This document shows, piece by piece, positions 17,883 to 25,749 of a stretch of DNA of 64,000 nt; positions within the stretch are counted from its first letter, which is position 1, and each line of letters opens with the position of its first letter. The stretch comes from Kiloniellales bacterium (lineage in GTDB: Bacteria > Pseudomonadota > Alphaproteobacteria > Kiloniellales > JAKSDN01), in assembly GCA_030064845.1 (NCBI GenBank), contig JASJEC010000052.1, positions 1-64,000 of the forward strand, read 5' to 3'. The position numbers were made by a program, and so were the translations under genes. Below the pieces are notes generated by a model that saw only the letters and a program-made list of their open reading frames with translations, did not search any database and was not told where the DNA came from.

Positions 17883-18896
17883 TCAAGCCGTGTCGTAGAC
17901 GACTTCGAGGGACTCTTTCTTGAGCACGCTGGGCGACGCGCACATGTCTTCCAGCTTGGCCGGTTGCAGCTCGACGTCGCGGCCGGTCTCCTCGCTGGAG
18001 AACAGGCCGAGCAGGTCGTCCTGGCTAAGCGGCGCCGGCTGCAGGGGCGGGGCCTCCGCGACGTTGACGGCCAGGTCCTCGAAGATCGGGCCCCAATCGC
18101 CGCCCGGCTTGCCGATGATCTCGTAGTTCGCGCTCTTGCGCCGGATGTCCTCGTCGGCCGGAATGGCGGAGAGCACCGGGATGTCGACCGCCTGGGCGAA
18201 GGCCTGGGCCTCGCCGGTCCCGTCGTCCTTGTTGATCACCATGCCGGCAACGCCGACGTTGCCGCCCAGCTTGCGGAAGTACTCGACCGCGGAGCAGACG
18301 TTGTTGGCGACGTAGAGTGACTGCAGGTCGTTGGAGCCGACGACGATGACTTTCTGGCACATGTCTCGCGCGATCGGCAGGCCGAAGCCGCCGCAGACCA
18401 CGTCGCCCAGGAAGTCGAGCAGCACGTAGTCGAAGTCCCAGTCGTGGAACCCCAGCTTCTCCAGCAGCTCGAAGCCGTGAATGATGCCCCGGCCGCCGCA
18501 GCCGCGGCCGACCTCGGGGCCGCCAAGCTCCATGGCGTAGACGCCCTCGCGCACGAAGCAGACATCGCCGATCGCGACCTCCTCGCCGGCTTCCTTCTTG
18601 CGGCTCGAGGTCTCGATGATGGTCGGCACGCTGCGCCCGCCGAACAGCATCGACGTGGTGTCGCTCTTCGGGTCGCAGCCGATCAGCAGGACCTTCTTGC
18701 CCTGCTGGGCCATCATGTAGCTGAGGTTCGACAGGGTGAAGCTCTTGCCGATGCCGCCCTTGCCGTAGATCGCGATGATCTGGGTGTCCTTGCTGGCGGC
18801 GCCGGCGGGAACCGGGTCCGGCTCGGTCGCGGCCTCGGCGCGCAACGCCTTGGTCCGGCTCTCCTCTGCCGCCGCGGCGAGGTTCTGTTGGCTCAT
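17883..18896 (-). CDS. bchX: Chlorophyllide a reductase iron protein subunit X
   Basis: 337 residues, NifH-like ATPase that passes electrons to BchYZ. The P-loop GKGGIGKS is at residues 45-52. The two [4Fe-4S] cysteines lie in [10 protein letters not shown] and [20 protein letters not shown] is switch I/II-like. About 35 variable residues precede the P-loop domain and a 60-residue tail follows it. The start overlaps the bchC stop by 4 bp (ATGA), so bchC and bchX are translationally coupled. Confidence 0.97.
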   Translation of the reverse strand: MSQQNLAAAAEESRTKALRAEAATEPDPVPAGAASKDTQIIAIYGKGGIGKSFTLSNLSYMMAQQGKKVLLIGCDPKSDTTSMLFGGRSVPTIIETSSRKKEAGEEVAIGDVCFVREGVYAMELGGPEVGRGCGGRGIIHGFELLEKLGFHDWDFDYVLLDFLGDVVCGGFGLPIARDMCQKVIVVGSNDLQSLYVANNVCSAVEYFRKLGGNVGVAGMVINKDDGTGEAQAFAQAVDIPVLSAIPADEDIRRKSANYEIIGKPGGDWGPIFEDLAVNVAEAPPLQPAPLSQDDLLGLFSSEETGRDVELQPAKLEDMCASPSVLKKESLEVVYDTA

Positions 18897-19831
18897 GCGG
18901 CCCCCCTCCAGTCCAGAATCATTTTCAGGCAGTCCGGCTCGCCGAAGGCCACGGGATAGGCCTCAGCGGCGTTCTCGAAGGTCTCGCGGTGGGTCACCAG
19001 CCCGGCCAGGGACAAGCGTCCGTCATCGACCAGGCCGCGCACCGCGGTCATGTCCTCGGGCCGCCATTCGGCGGCGACGCGTAGCCGCGCCTCGCGCATG
19101 AAGGCGGGCGGGAAGTCGAACGAGGGCCGCTGCTCGTAGAACCCGGCCAACACGATCTCGCCGCCGAGGGCGAGCCGCTGGATCAGATCGTCGATCAACG
19201 CCGCGTTCCCGCTGGCGTCGTAAACCGAGGTGTAGTCCCGGCGCTCGTCCTGCTCGGGAAGGCAGACGGGGTAGCCGAGGCCGCCGGCGAGGCGCTTGGG
19301 CTCGGTCTCCCACACCGTGGGCGCGGCGCCGCCCAGCGACAAGGTCAATCGGGCGAGCAGCCGGCCGAGCACGCCGTGGCCGACGATCAGGTCGGGCAGG
19401 CGGTCTCCGCCGGCAATGGCGTGGCGGGCCGTCGCCGCCAGCGCGAGGAGCACGCCGTCCTCGGCCAGCGCCGGGTCGACGGCGACGGTCCGCTGGCCCG
19501 GCGTGACGACCCGGCTCGAGGCGCCGCCGAACAGGCCGCGCACCGCGCCGTAGCACTGCGCCCCGGGGACGAAGACCGTGTCGCCCGCCCGGCGGCCGGA
19601 CTTAGCTCCGGCTTCCGCCACCTCGCCCACCGACTCGTAGCCGGGGACCAGCGGATAGCCCATGCCCGGGAAGTCGGGCATACGGCCGGACCACAAAAGC
19701 CGCTCGGTTCCGGTGCTGATGCCGCTCCACTTGATGTCGACCACCACGTCTTCCGCCGAAGGCGCCGTCAGCGGCAGCGCGGCCAGGCTCAGGTGGCCCG
19801 GTTTCTGGAGGACGACGGCGGTGGTTTCCAT
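18893..19831 (-). CDS. bchC: 3-hydroxyethyl bacteriochlorophyllide a dehydrogenase
   Basis: 312 residues of the zinc-less MDR family. BchC oxidises the 3-(1-hydroxyethyl) side chain made by BchF to the acetyl group of BChl a. [20 protein letters not shown] and [15 protein letters not shown] are diagnostic, [14 protein letters not shown] is the nucleotide-binding loop, and [17 protein letters not shown] is conserved. It is the first gene of bchCXYZ-puf, directly downstream of a promoter with two PpsR sites (19893-19936). A complementary BchF is encoded at 33392-33991. Confidence 0.96.
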   Translation of the reverse strand: METTAVVLQKPGHLSLAALPLTAPSAEDVVVDIKWSGISTGTERLLWSGRMPDFPGMGYPLVPGYESVGEVAEAGAKSGRRAGDTVFVPGAQCYGAVRGLFGGASSRVVTPGQRTVAVDPALAEDGVLLALAATARHAIAGGDRLPDLIVGHGVLGRLLARLTLSLGGAAPTVWETEPKRLAGGLGYPVCLPEQDERRDYTSVYDASGNAALIDDLIQRLALGGEIVLAGFYEQRPSFDFPPAFMREARLRVAAEWRPEDMTAVRGLVDDGRLSLAGLVTHRETFENAAEAYPVAFGEPDCLKMILDWRGAA

Positions 19832-19892
19832 CGCTGACCCTGTCGAAGTTCGTCTTGGACCGCCACAGGCATCGGATGCTGAGGCGGTCGAT

Positions 19893-19936
19893 TGTCAGTC
19901 TAAATTTACACTAGTAATTGTCAAGGTAATTGAACA
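19893..19936 (-). promoter_or_regulatory. bchC promoter with two PpsR/CrtJ operators
   Basis: Two perfect TGT-N12-ACA palindromes: tgtcagtctaaatttaca (19893-19910) and tgtcaaggtaattgaaca (19919-19936), 26 bp apart. On the minus strand a sigma-70-like TTGACA (19924-19919) and TAGACT (19902-19897) with a 16-bp spacer sit inside the two operators. PpsR binding would block RNA polymerase. It lies between crtF and bchC. Confidence 0.88.
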
Positions 19937-19951
19937 CCCAGGGCGCCGGTT

Positions 19952-21103
19952 TCAGGGCCTGGCGAGCACCATCCGTGTCAGGACGGGCATGTCGCTCCGC
20001 GCCTCGCGGATGCGCGTGAAGCCGGCACGACGCAGCAGGGCGGCGTGCTCCTCGGGGCTCCTGGTTCTGCCGGAACCCATCGCCAGCAGGTAGAAGTTGA
20101 AGTAGGAGTCCGCGATCCTGGCGCCGGAGCCCGGGGCGGCCATGGGCTCGGCGACCAGCAGCGCGCCCTCCGGACCGAGCGCCGCGCGGCAGGCCTTCAG
20201 CAGCGCCAGCACCTTCTCGTCCTCGTGGTCGTAGACCACCCGGACCAGGGTGATGAGGTCGTGGCCGGCGGGCAGGGGGGCCGCGGTGAAGTCGCCCCCG
20301 TGGGTCACGATGCGCTGCTCGAGACCGGCCCGCGCCAGTCGGGCCGCGGCCTCCTCGGCCACCGGCGGCAGATCGAACAGCGCGAGCCTGGAGTGCGGCG
20401 CGTGGGGCGCGACGCGCTCCAGGAACCTGCCGGTCCCGCCGCCGACGTCGAGAATGCTGGCGTAGTCGCGGAACGGGAAGGCCGTCGCCACGGCGTCGGC
20501 GATCATGGTCTGCGAAGCCGCCATCAGGGCGCTGTAGCGTGCGGCGGAATCTGCTGTCAGCGCCTCTTGCCGGTCCGCCGCGAGATAGGACCAGAAGCGA
20601 TGGGTCCTGGTGTTTCCGCCGCCGTCGCGCAGCAGCGCCAGGGGGTCTTCGAGATCGGCGTAGAGCAGGGCGTGGTGGCGGATCATGGCGACCACGCCGG
20701 GATTGCCGGCCAGCGCCGCGCCGCGCAGCGAGAGCCCGTAACGCCCGCCGCTGCGCCGACCTGCCAGACCGAGGGAAGCGGCCGCTTTCAGGAGCCGCTC
20801 CATCGCATCCGCGGGGAGGCCCGTGGCCCGGGCCAGCTCGGCTGCTGATCGCGGGCCGGCCTGGAGCCTTTCATGCAGCTCCGCCTGGACGAAGGCCTGA
20901 AGCACCTGGGAATAGACGAAGCCTGCGCAGAGGTCGAAGAGGGCGAGCGCCTGATGCTGCGCGATCGGACGTGTCGGCGCGAAGCGGGCGACCCAACTCC
21001 GCGCGCGGGGCGAGGCGGCCAGCCGCGCCGCCGCCTCGCGGAGCCGGTCCATCAGGGTGAGGGAGGGGGCAGCCGCGATCCCGTCGGTATCCGTCGCGAC
21101 CAT
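19952..21103 (-). CDS. crtF: Hydroxyneurosporene/demethylspheroidene O-methyltransferase
   Basis: 383 residues. SAM-dependent methyltransferase that methylates the 1-hydroxy group of acyclic carotenoids (last step to spirilloxanthin or spheroidene). The N-terminal dimerisation/winged-helix region contains ELARATGLPADAMERLLKAA; the Rossmann core has ILDVGGGTGRFLERVAPHAP, ITLVRVVYDHEDEKVLALL and EPMAAPGSGARIADSYFNFY. The ATG at 21103 lies 11 bp after crtE, although no strong ribosome site is visible. The frame is open far upstream, but only as the antisense of crtE. Confidence 0.95.
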   Translation of the reverse strand: MVATDTDGIAAAPSLTLMDRLREAAARLAASPRARSWVARFAPTRPIAQHQALALFDLCAGFVYSQVLQAFVQAELHERLQAGPRSAAELARATGLPADAMERLLKAAASLGLAGRRSGGRYGLSLRGAALAGNPGVVAMIRHHALLYADLEDPLALLRDGGGNTRTHRFWSYLAADRQEALTADSAARYSALMAASQTMIADAVATAFPFRDYASILDVGGGTGRFLERVAPHAPHSRLALFDLPPVAEEAAARLARAGLEQRIVTHGGDFTAAPLPAGHDLITLVRVVYDHEDEKVLALLKACRAALGPEGALLVAEPMAAPGSGARIADSYFNFYLLAMGSGRTRSPEEHAALLRRAGFTRIREARSDMPVLTRMVLARP

Positions 21104-21114
21104 GACCGGATCGG

Positions 21115-21984
21115 TCAGGACGCGTTGAGCGCGAGCTCGGCCGGCAGGAAGCGTTTCGATTCGGCTTCGATCAGCTTGCGCAGCGCGAGCGTGCCCGGGC
21201 TCGGGGGGATCGTGTCGACCGCGTCCTGGACCAGCTGCTTGAGGTGCCTGGTCGCGCCTTCGACACCGTGGTAGGCGACCGCGTTGGGTCGGTTGAAGGT
21301 CGCGTCCTGGCCGGTCGGCTTTCCGAGCTTGTCGGGATCGCCGAGGACGTCCTGCAGGTCGTCGGCGACCTGATAGGCTTCGCCCAGGCGCTCGCCGAGC
21401 AGGCGCCACAGCGTGGCGTCGCCGCCCGCCGAGACCGCGCCCGCCTCCGTGGCGGCGGCGAAGAGCGAGCCGGTCTTGGCCCGCTGATAGTCGGCGAGGA
21501 TCGCTTCCGGCTCGGATTCCCAGGCCTGGCCGGCGATGATGCCGAAGGGCATGCCGACCGAGGCGGCGACGATGCGCAGCAGGCTGGCGACCCGTTCGGG
21601 CGCCCGCGTGATCCGGTGCGAGAGCGTCTCGAAGGCCAGGACGATCAGGGCGTCCCCGGCCAGCACCGCGATCGCCTCGCCGAAGGCCCGGTGTACCGAG
21701 GGGCGGCCGCGCCGCAGGTCGGCGTCGTCGAAACAGGGAAGATCGTCGTGGACCAGGGAAGCGCAGTGCAGCAGCTCGATGGCGATCGCCGCCGTCATGG
21801 CGGTCTCCGGATCGTCGTCGCCGCAGCTCGCTGCGACCGCCAGGCAAAGCTTCGGGCGGATCCGTGCGCCGCCGGGAAACACGGCGTAGCGCATCGCCGT
21901 GGCGAGATGGGGCGGCGCGCCGTTCCCGCCGGCGCGGGCCAGGACCGAAGAGAGACTTCGTTCGATACGATTCTCGGCAATCAT
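21115..21984 (-). CDS. crtE: Geranylgeranyl diphosphate synthase
   Basis: 289 residues. It makes C20 geranylgeranyl diphosphate for carotenoids and the BChl tail. Both Asp-rich motifs are present: LVHDDLPCFDDADLRRGRPS and VADDLQDVLGD. GGARIRPKLCLA is also typical. The ATG at 21984 follows gggaggcgttttc; an upstream frame opening lies inside the promoter. It is divergent from crtD, with two PpsR operators between (22052-22094). crtE and crtF form one unit reading toward bchC. Confidence 0.96.
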   Translation of the reverse strand: MIAENRIERSLSSVLARAGGNGAPPHLATAMRYAVFPGGARIRPKLCLAVAASCGDDDPETAMTAAIAIELLHCASLVHDDLPCFDDADLRRGRPSVHRAFGEAIAVLAGDALIVLAFETLSHRITRAPERVASLLRIVAASVGMPFGIIAGQAWESEPEAILADYQRAKTGSLFAAATEAGAVSAGGDATLWRLLGERLGEAYQVADDLQDVLGDPDKLGKPTGQDATFNRPNAVAYHGVEGATRHLKQLVQDAVDTIPPSPGTLALRKLIEAESKRFLPAELALNAS

Positions 21985-22037
21985 GAAAACGCCTCCCGCT
22001 GTCTCGTCGCTTCGAGCGATTCGCCTGTTTCGGCAAA

Positions 22038-22094
22038 TTGTCATGGCAGATTGTCACAAGTAATGTACATTATCAATGTCAAGTTTGCATGACA
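22038..22094. promoter_or_regulatory. crtE/crtD divergent promoter with two PpsR/CrtJ operators
   Basis: Perfect TGT-N12-ACA sites tgtcacaagtaatgtaca (22052-22069) and tgtcaagtttgcatgaca (22077-22094) lie 25 bp apart in the divergent gap. A candidate plus-strand promoter is TTGTCA (22038-22043), 17 bp, TAATGT (22061-22066), overlapping the first operator. Both crtEF and crtDC should be repressed together. Confidence 0.85.
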
Positions 22095-22109
22095 GTCGGG
22101 AATCGGTGG

Positions 22110-23675
22110 ATGACCGCTGAGAAAGTTGCAGTGATCGGCGCTGGCATGGGCGGTCTGGCCGCGGCCCTGCGCCTCGCCGCCCAGGGGTTCGATGTGACCG
22201 TCCTGGAGCGCGCGGCGGGCCCGGGCGGCAAGATGCGCCGGGTCGCCGTCGGCACGAGCCAGCTCGACGCCGGCCCCACCGTCTTCACGATGAAGTGGGT
22301 CTTCGAACGGCTGTTCGACGCGATCGGCGAGAGCTTCGAGGCGCACGTCGACCTGCATCGCGCGGAAACCCTGGCGCGCCACGCCTGGCAGGACGGCAGC
22401 ACGCTCGATCTCTTCGCCGACGAGGCCCGCTCGGAGGACGCCATCGCGGCTTTCGCCGGGCCGGCGGAGGCGCGCAACTATCGGCGCTTCTGCGCCGAAT
22501 CGGCGGAGATGTTCGGGCTTCTGAAGGACCCGTTTCTCTGCCGGCCCGGGCCGAGCCTGCCGGGCCTGATCGGTGCCTTCGGACTGGGCGGCTTCTCGGC
22601 GTTGCGGCGCATGCAGCCCTTCAACACAATGTGGCGCGCCCTGGGCCGGTACTTCCGCGACCCGAGGCTGCGCCAGCTCTTCGCCCGCTACGCGACCTAC
22701 TGCGGCTCGTCGCCCTTCCAGGCGCCGGCCACCTTGATCCTGGTGCCCCATGTCGAGCAGGACGGCGTCTGGTACGTGGAGGGCGGCATGCACGCCGTCG
22801 CGCTGGCCTTCGCCCGGCTGATTGCGGCGCGGGGCGGGACCATCCGCTACGGTGCCGGGGTCAGCGAGATCCTCGTGTCGGGCGGGTCGGTCAAGGGTCT
22901 TCGCCTGGAAAGCGGCGAGCAGCTCGTGGCCGATGCCGTGGTGGTCAACGCCGACAGCGCCGCGGTCGCCGCCCGTCTGCTCGGCGCGGCGGCGGCCGAG
23001 GCGGTGCCTCCAGTCGCCCCCGGGCAGCGCTCGCTCTCGGCCATGACCTGGCTGCTCGAGGCGCAGACCTCCGGCTTTCCCCTGCTGCGCCACAACGTCT
23101 TTTTCTCCAGGGACTATCCGAGCGAGTTCCGGACACTCTTCAAGGACCGGCGGCTGCCGGACGAGCCCACGGTCTATATCTGCGCCCAGGACCGCCAGGA
23201 CCTGCCGGCGCCCGCGACGACGGCTGCGGAACGTCTGCTCTGCCTGGTCAATGCGCCGGCCATCGGCGACGGGAAAGACCTCAAGCGGGAGGAAATCGAA
23301 GCATGCGAAAGGCGAACCCACGGCCTGCTGGAGCGCTGCGGCCTGACGATCGAACGCCGCCCCGAAGCCAGCGTGCTGGTGACCCCGCGGGACTTTCACC
23401 GGCTGTTTCCGGGGACGGGCGGGGCGCTCTACGGCCGGGCCTCGCACGGCTGGAGGGCGTCCCTCGGGCGGCCGGGCTGCCGGACGGCGATCGCGGGGCT
23501 CTATCTGGCGGGTGGCAGCGTCCATCCGGCGCCGGGCGTGCCCATGGCGACCTTGTCCGGCCTTATGGCGGCGGAGAGCTTGGCCGCGGACCGCGTTTCG
23601 ACGCCCAGGTCGAGCCGGATGGCTATGTCTGGTGGTACCTCGATGCCTTCAGCGACGACGGCCGCCACGGACTGA
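22110..23675 (+). CDS. crtD: Hydroxyneurosporene/methoxyneurosporene desaturase
   Basis: About 521 residues as open. FAD-dependent C-3,4 desaturase of acyclic 1-hydroxy-carotenoids. VAVIGAGMGGLAAALRLAAQ is the dinucleotide fold, LERAAGPGGKMRRV and LDAGPTVFTMKWVFERLF are CrtD-like, and GLYLAGGSVHPAPGVPMATL is the family C-terminal motif. The natural end is expected near AAESLAADR; the frame then continues about 25 odd residues (STPRSSRMAMSGG...) in place of the crtC start, suggesting a frame problem at 23590-23600. Start ATG 22110 is preferred; an ATG at 22089 lies inside a PpsR site. Confidence 0.9.
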   Translation: MTAEKVAVIGAGMGGLAAALRLAAQGFDVTVLERAAGPGGKMRRVAVGTSQLDAGPTVFTMKWVFERLFDAIGESFEAHVDLHRAETLARHAWQDGSTLDLFADEARSEDAIAAFAGPAEARNYRRFCAESAEMFGLLKDPFLCRPGPSLPGLIGAFGLGGFSALRRMQPFNTMWRALGRYFRDPRLRQLFARYATYCGSSPFQAPATLILVPHVEQDGVWYVEGGMHAVALAFARLIAARGGTIRYGAGVSEILVSGGSVKGLRLESGEQLVADAVVVNADSAAVAARLLGAAAAEAVPPVAPGQRSLSAMTWLLEAQTSGFPLLRHNVFFSRDYPSEFRTLFKDRRLPDEPTVYICAQDRQDLPAPATTAAERLLCLVNAPAIGDGKDLKREEIEACERRTHGLLERCGLTIERRPEASVLVTPRDFHRLFPGTGGALYGRASHGWRASLGRPGCRTAIAGLYLAGGSVHPAPGVPMATLSGLMAAESLAADRVSTPRSSRMAMSGGTSMPSATTAATD

Positions 23676-24514
23676 CCATCATCCTCTTCATCGGCAGCGT
23701 CTTCTCGCCCTACTACGCGGCGGCGCGGCGGCGCGGCGGCGCGGACCCGCGCAATCACGTCGCGGTCAACCTCGCGCTCTACGGCCGGTCGCACCGGCGC
23801 TGGGCCATGACCGAACGGTCCCGTGCGGCGCTCGCGGCCGAGCCCGCGGCCTTTCGGGTCGGCCCAAGCGAGGCGCGTTGGGAGAACGACGGCCTGACCC
23901 TCGATCTCGACGAGGTCGCCGTGCCCTGGCCGCGCCGGATCAAGGGCCGGGTGCGACTGTCGCCGAAGGCCATCACCGATCGCTGTTTCGAGCTCGACCG
24001 GTCCGGTCGGCACCGCTGGTGGCCGATCGCCCCCGCGGCGCGGGTCAGCGTCGAGCTGGATCAGCCCGCTCTGCGCTGGCAGGGGGATGGCTATCTGGAC
24101 AGCAACGAGGGCAGCGAACCGCTCGAACGCGGCTTCCAGCGCTGGAACTGGTCCCGCGCCCACCTGCCGGGAGAGTCCACGGCCTTGCTCTACGAGCCCC
24201 TGCGGCGGGACGGGACCGGCGACCTGCTGGCGCTGGAAGTGGACCGCTCCGGCGCCATCCGGAACTTCGAGGCGCCGCCGCCGGTTCGCCTGCCCGGCAC
24301 GCTCTGGCGGGTCGGGCGGCAGACCCGGGCCGAGGGCGGCGCCCGCGTGGTCGAGACGCTCGAGGACACGCCCTTCTACAGCCGCTCGCGTCTGTCGGTC
24401 GGCCTGGCGGGCGAGCGCGTCGAGGCCATGCACGAGAGCCTCTGCCTGGATCGTTTCGACAGCCGGCTGGTGCAGATGCTCTTGCCGTTCCGCATGCCGC
24501 GGCGCCGGGGCTGA
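23582..24514 (+). CDS. crtC: Carotenoid 1,2-hydratase (hydroxyneurosporene synthase), no canonical start
   Basis: About 310 residues matching CrtC, which hydrates the terminal psi end of acyclic carotenoids. The family N-terminus appears as RFDAQVEPDGYVWWYLDAFS then LTIILFIGSVFSPYYA, NHVAVNLALYG, GRHRWWPIAPAARVSVEL and a closing GERVEAMHESLCLDRFDSRL. In this frame no ATG, GTG or TTG exists between an ATG near 23303 (about 97 codons too early, inside crtD) and the conserved domain. The listed start is therefore only the approximate edge of homology. A frameshift, an unusual start or ribosomal slippage from crtD is needed. Confidence 0.82.
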   Translation, partial: GRGPRFDAQVEPDGYVWWYLDAFSDDGRHGLTIILFIGSVFSPYYAAARRRGGADPRNHVAVNLALYGRSHRRWAMTERSRAALAAEPAAFRVGPSEARWENDGLTLDLDEVAVPWPRRIKGRVRLSPKAITDRCFELDRSGRHRWWPIAPAARVSVELDQPALRWQGDGYLDSNEGSEPLERGFQRWNWSRAHLPGESTALLYEPLRRDGTGDLLALEVDRSGAIRNFEAPPPVRLPGTLWRVGRQTRAEGGARVVETLEDTPFYSRSRLSVGLAGERVEAMHESLCLDRFDSRLVQMLLPFRMPRRRG

Positions 24515-24530
24515 GGCCGAGAAACCCGAC

Positions 24531-24671
24531 TCAGTCGCGGTTCCCGCTGTCGCCCTCGGTTTCTTCGTTGTGCCGATCCCGCTTCGCGAGCCGGATTTCG
24601 TTCAGGGCGAAGGCGGCGATCCCGCCGAGGATTACCAGCGCCTTCAAGGCCATGATCAGGTCCAGGCTCAC
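24531..24671 (-). CDS. Small single-pass membrane protein downstream of crtB
   Basis: A 46-residue open frame: GTG start at 24671, hydrophobic segment DLIMALKALVILGGIAAFAL, then a charged tail (NEIRLAKRDRHNEETEGDSG). It lies 28 bp after the crtB stop on the same strand, so it would be the last gene of crtI-crtB. The membrane-then-charged pattern and its position support it, but there is no strong ribosome site (gcggaacggg) and I recognise no family. Confidence 0.5.
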   Translation of the reverse strand: MSLDLIMALKALVILGGIAAFALNEIRLAKRDRHNEETEGDSGNRD

Positions 24672-24699
24672 GGCCCGTTCCGCTCGCGCTGCTGCCGCC

Positions 24700-25749
24700 T
24701 CAGGCGGCGCTCGCCTGGGTGTCGCGCCCGCGGTCCCGTTCCTTCAGCTGGCGGAACAGGTCGATCACCCACTCGGTGCGGGAGTCGAAGCCCTCGGCAC
24801 CGTCGGGGGCCTGGTCTCGAACCGCGTCGACCAGGAACTGCGTTGCCTCGAGCGGCGGGGCTGCCTGGCGGTTGGCGAGGAAGGGCGCCTCCACAGTCGC
24901 GCGCAGGACCAGGCCGAGCTTGCGGGGCGTCTTCACGACCGCCCGTGTCGAAACGGAGTCGTGGCGGTTCGCGACGACCGCCTCGCCGATGCTGCGATAG
25001 AGCAGGCGTGCGGCGTTGATCGCTGGGCGGCAGGCCCAGGGCAGGTCGGCAATGCCAGCCCCGGCCTGCCGGTAGAGGCCGTCGGCGTGCGCCAGCAGGC
25101 GCGCGACCACGGCGGCCAGCTCCGGGCCGGGCTCGGGATCGGCCAGGAAGGCCTCGGGATCGATGCCGGCCTGGCGGAGCCAGACGCGCGGCAGATAGAG
25201 CCGGCCGGCGCGGGCGTCTTCGCCGACGTCACGGGCGATGTTGGTGAGCTGCATCGCTACGCCGAGATCGCAAGCGCGGGCAAGGGTGGCCGGCGACCGG
25301 CGTCCCATCAGGCAGGTCATGATGGCGCCGACCGCGCTGGCGACCCGGGCGGCATAGGCGTGGAGCTCCTCGACCGTCTCGTAGGATCGCCCGGCCCGGT
25401 CCCACGCGAGTCCTTGCAGCAGGGCGTCGAACAGGGCGCGCGGGATCTGGTGGCGGACCACCACGTCGGCCAGGGCGCGGTCGCAGGGAAGATCGCGGGG
25501 TAACCCGGCATAGATCGCCTCGAGCCGCCGTTCGAGCAGAATGATCGGGTCGGCGCTGCCGGTCGCCAGGTCGACCCTGTCGTCGGCGAGCCGGCAGAAA
25601 GCGTAGATCGCGTAGGCCGGATCCCGCAGCTCGGCCGGCAGCAGCAGGGAGGCCGCGAAGAAGCTCTTGGAGCCCTGCCGGATCAGCCGCCGGCAGGCCT
25701 TGCGGTCTTCGGGACTGGCGTGCCGCCAGTCAAACCAGTTCGCTTGCAT
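24700..25749 (-). CDS. crtB: Phytoene synthase
   Basis: 349 residues. It condenses two geranylgeranyl diphosphates to phytoene. The first Asp motif is in AIYAFCRLADDRVDLA and the second in LGVAMQLTNIARDVGEDARA, followed by RLYLPRVWL. SKSFFAASLLLP near the N-terminus is typical. The start overlaps the end of crtI by 20 bp, showing tight coupling. The C-terminal 40 residues (EWVIDLFRQLKERDRGRD) are a less conserved charged tail. Confidence 0.97.
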   Translation of the reverse strand: MQANWFDWRHASPEDRKACRRLIRQGSKSFFAASLLLPAELRDPAYAIYAFCRLADDRVDLATGSADPIILLERRLEAIYAGLPRDLPCDRALADVVVRHQIPRALFDALLQGLAWDRAGRSYETVEELHAYAARVASAVGAIMTCLMGRRSPATLARACDLGVAMQLTNIARDVGEDARAGRLYLPRVWLRQAGIDPEAFLADPEPGPELAAVVARLLAHADGLYRQAGAGIADLPWACRPAINAARLLYRSIGEAVVANRHDSVSTRAVVKTPRKLGLVLRATVEAPFLANRQAAPPLEATQFLVDAVRDQAPDGAEGFDSRTEWVIDLFRQLKERDRGRDTQASAA

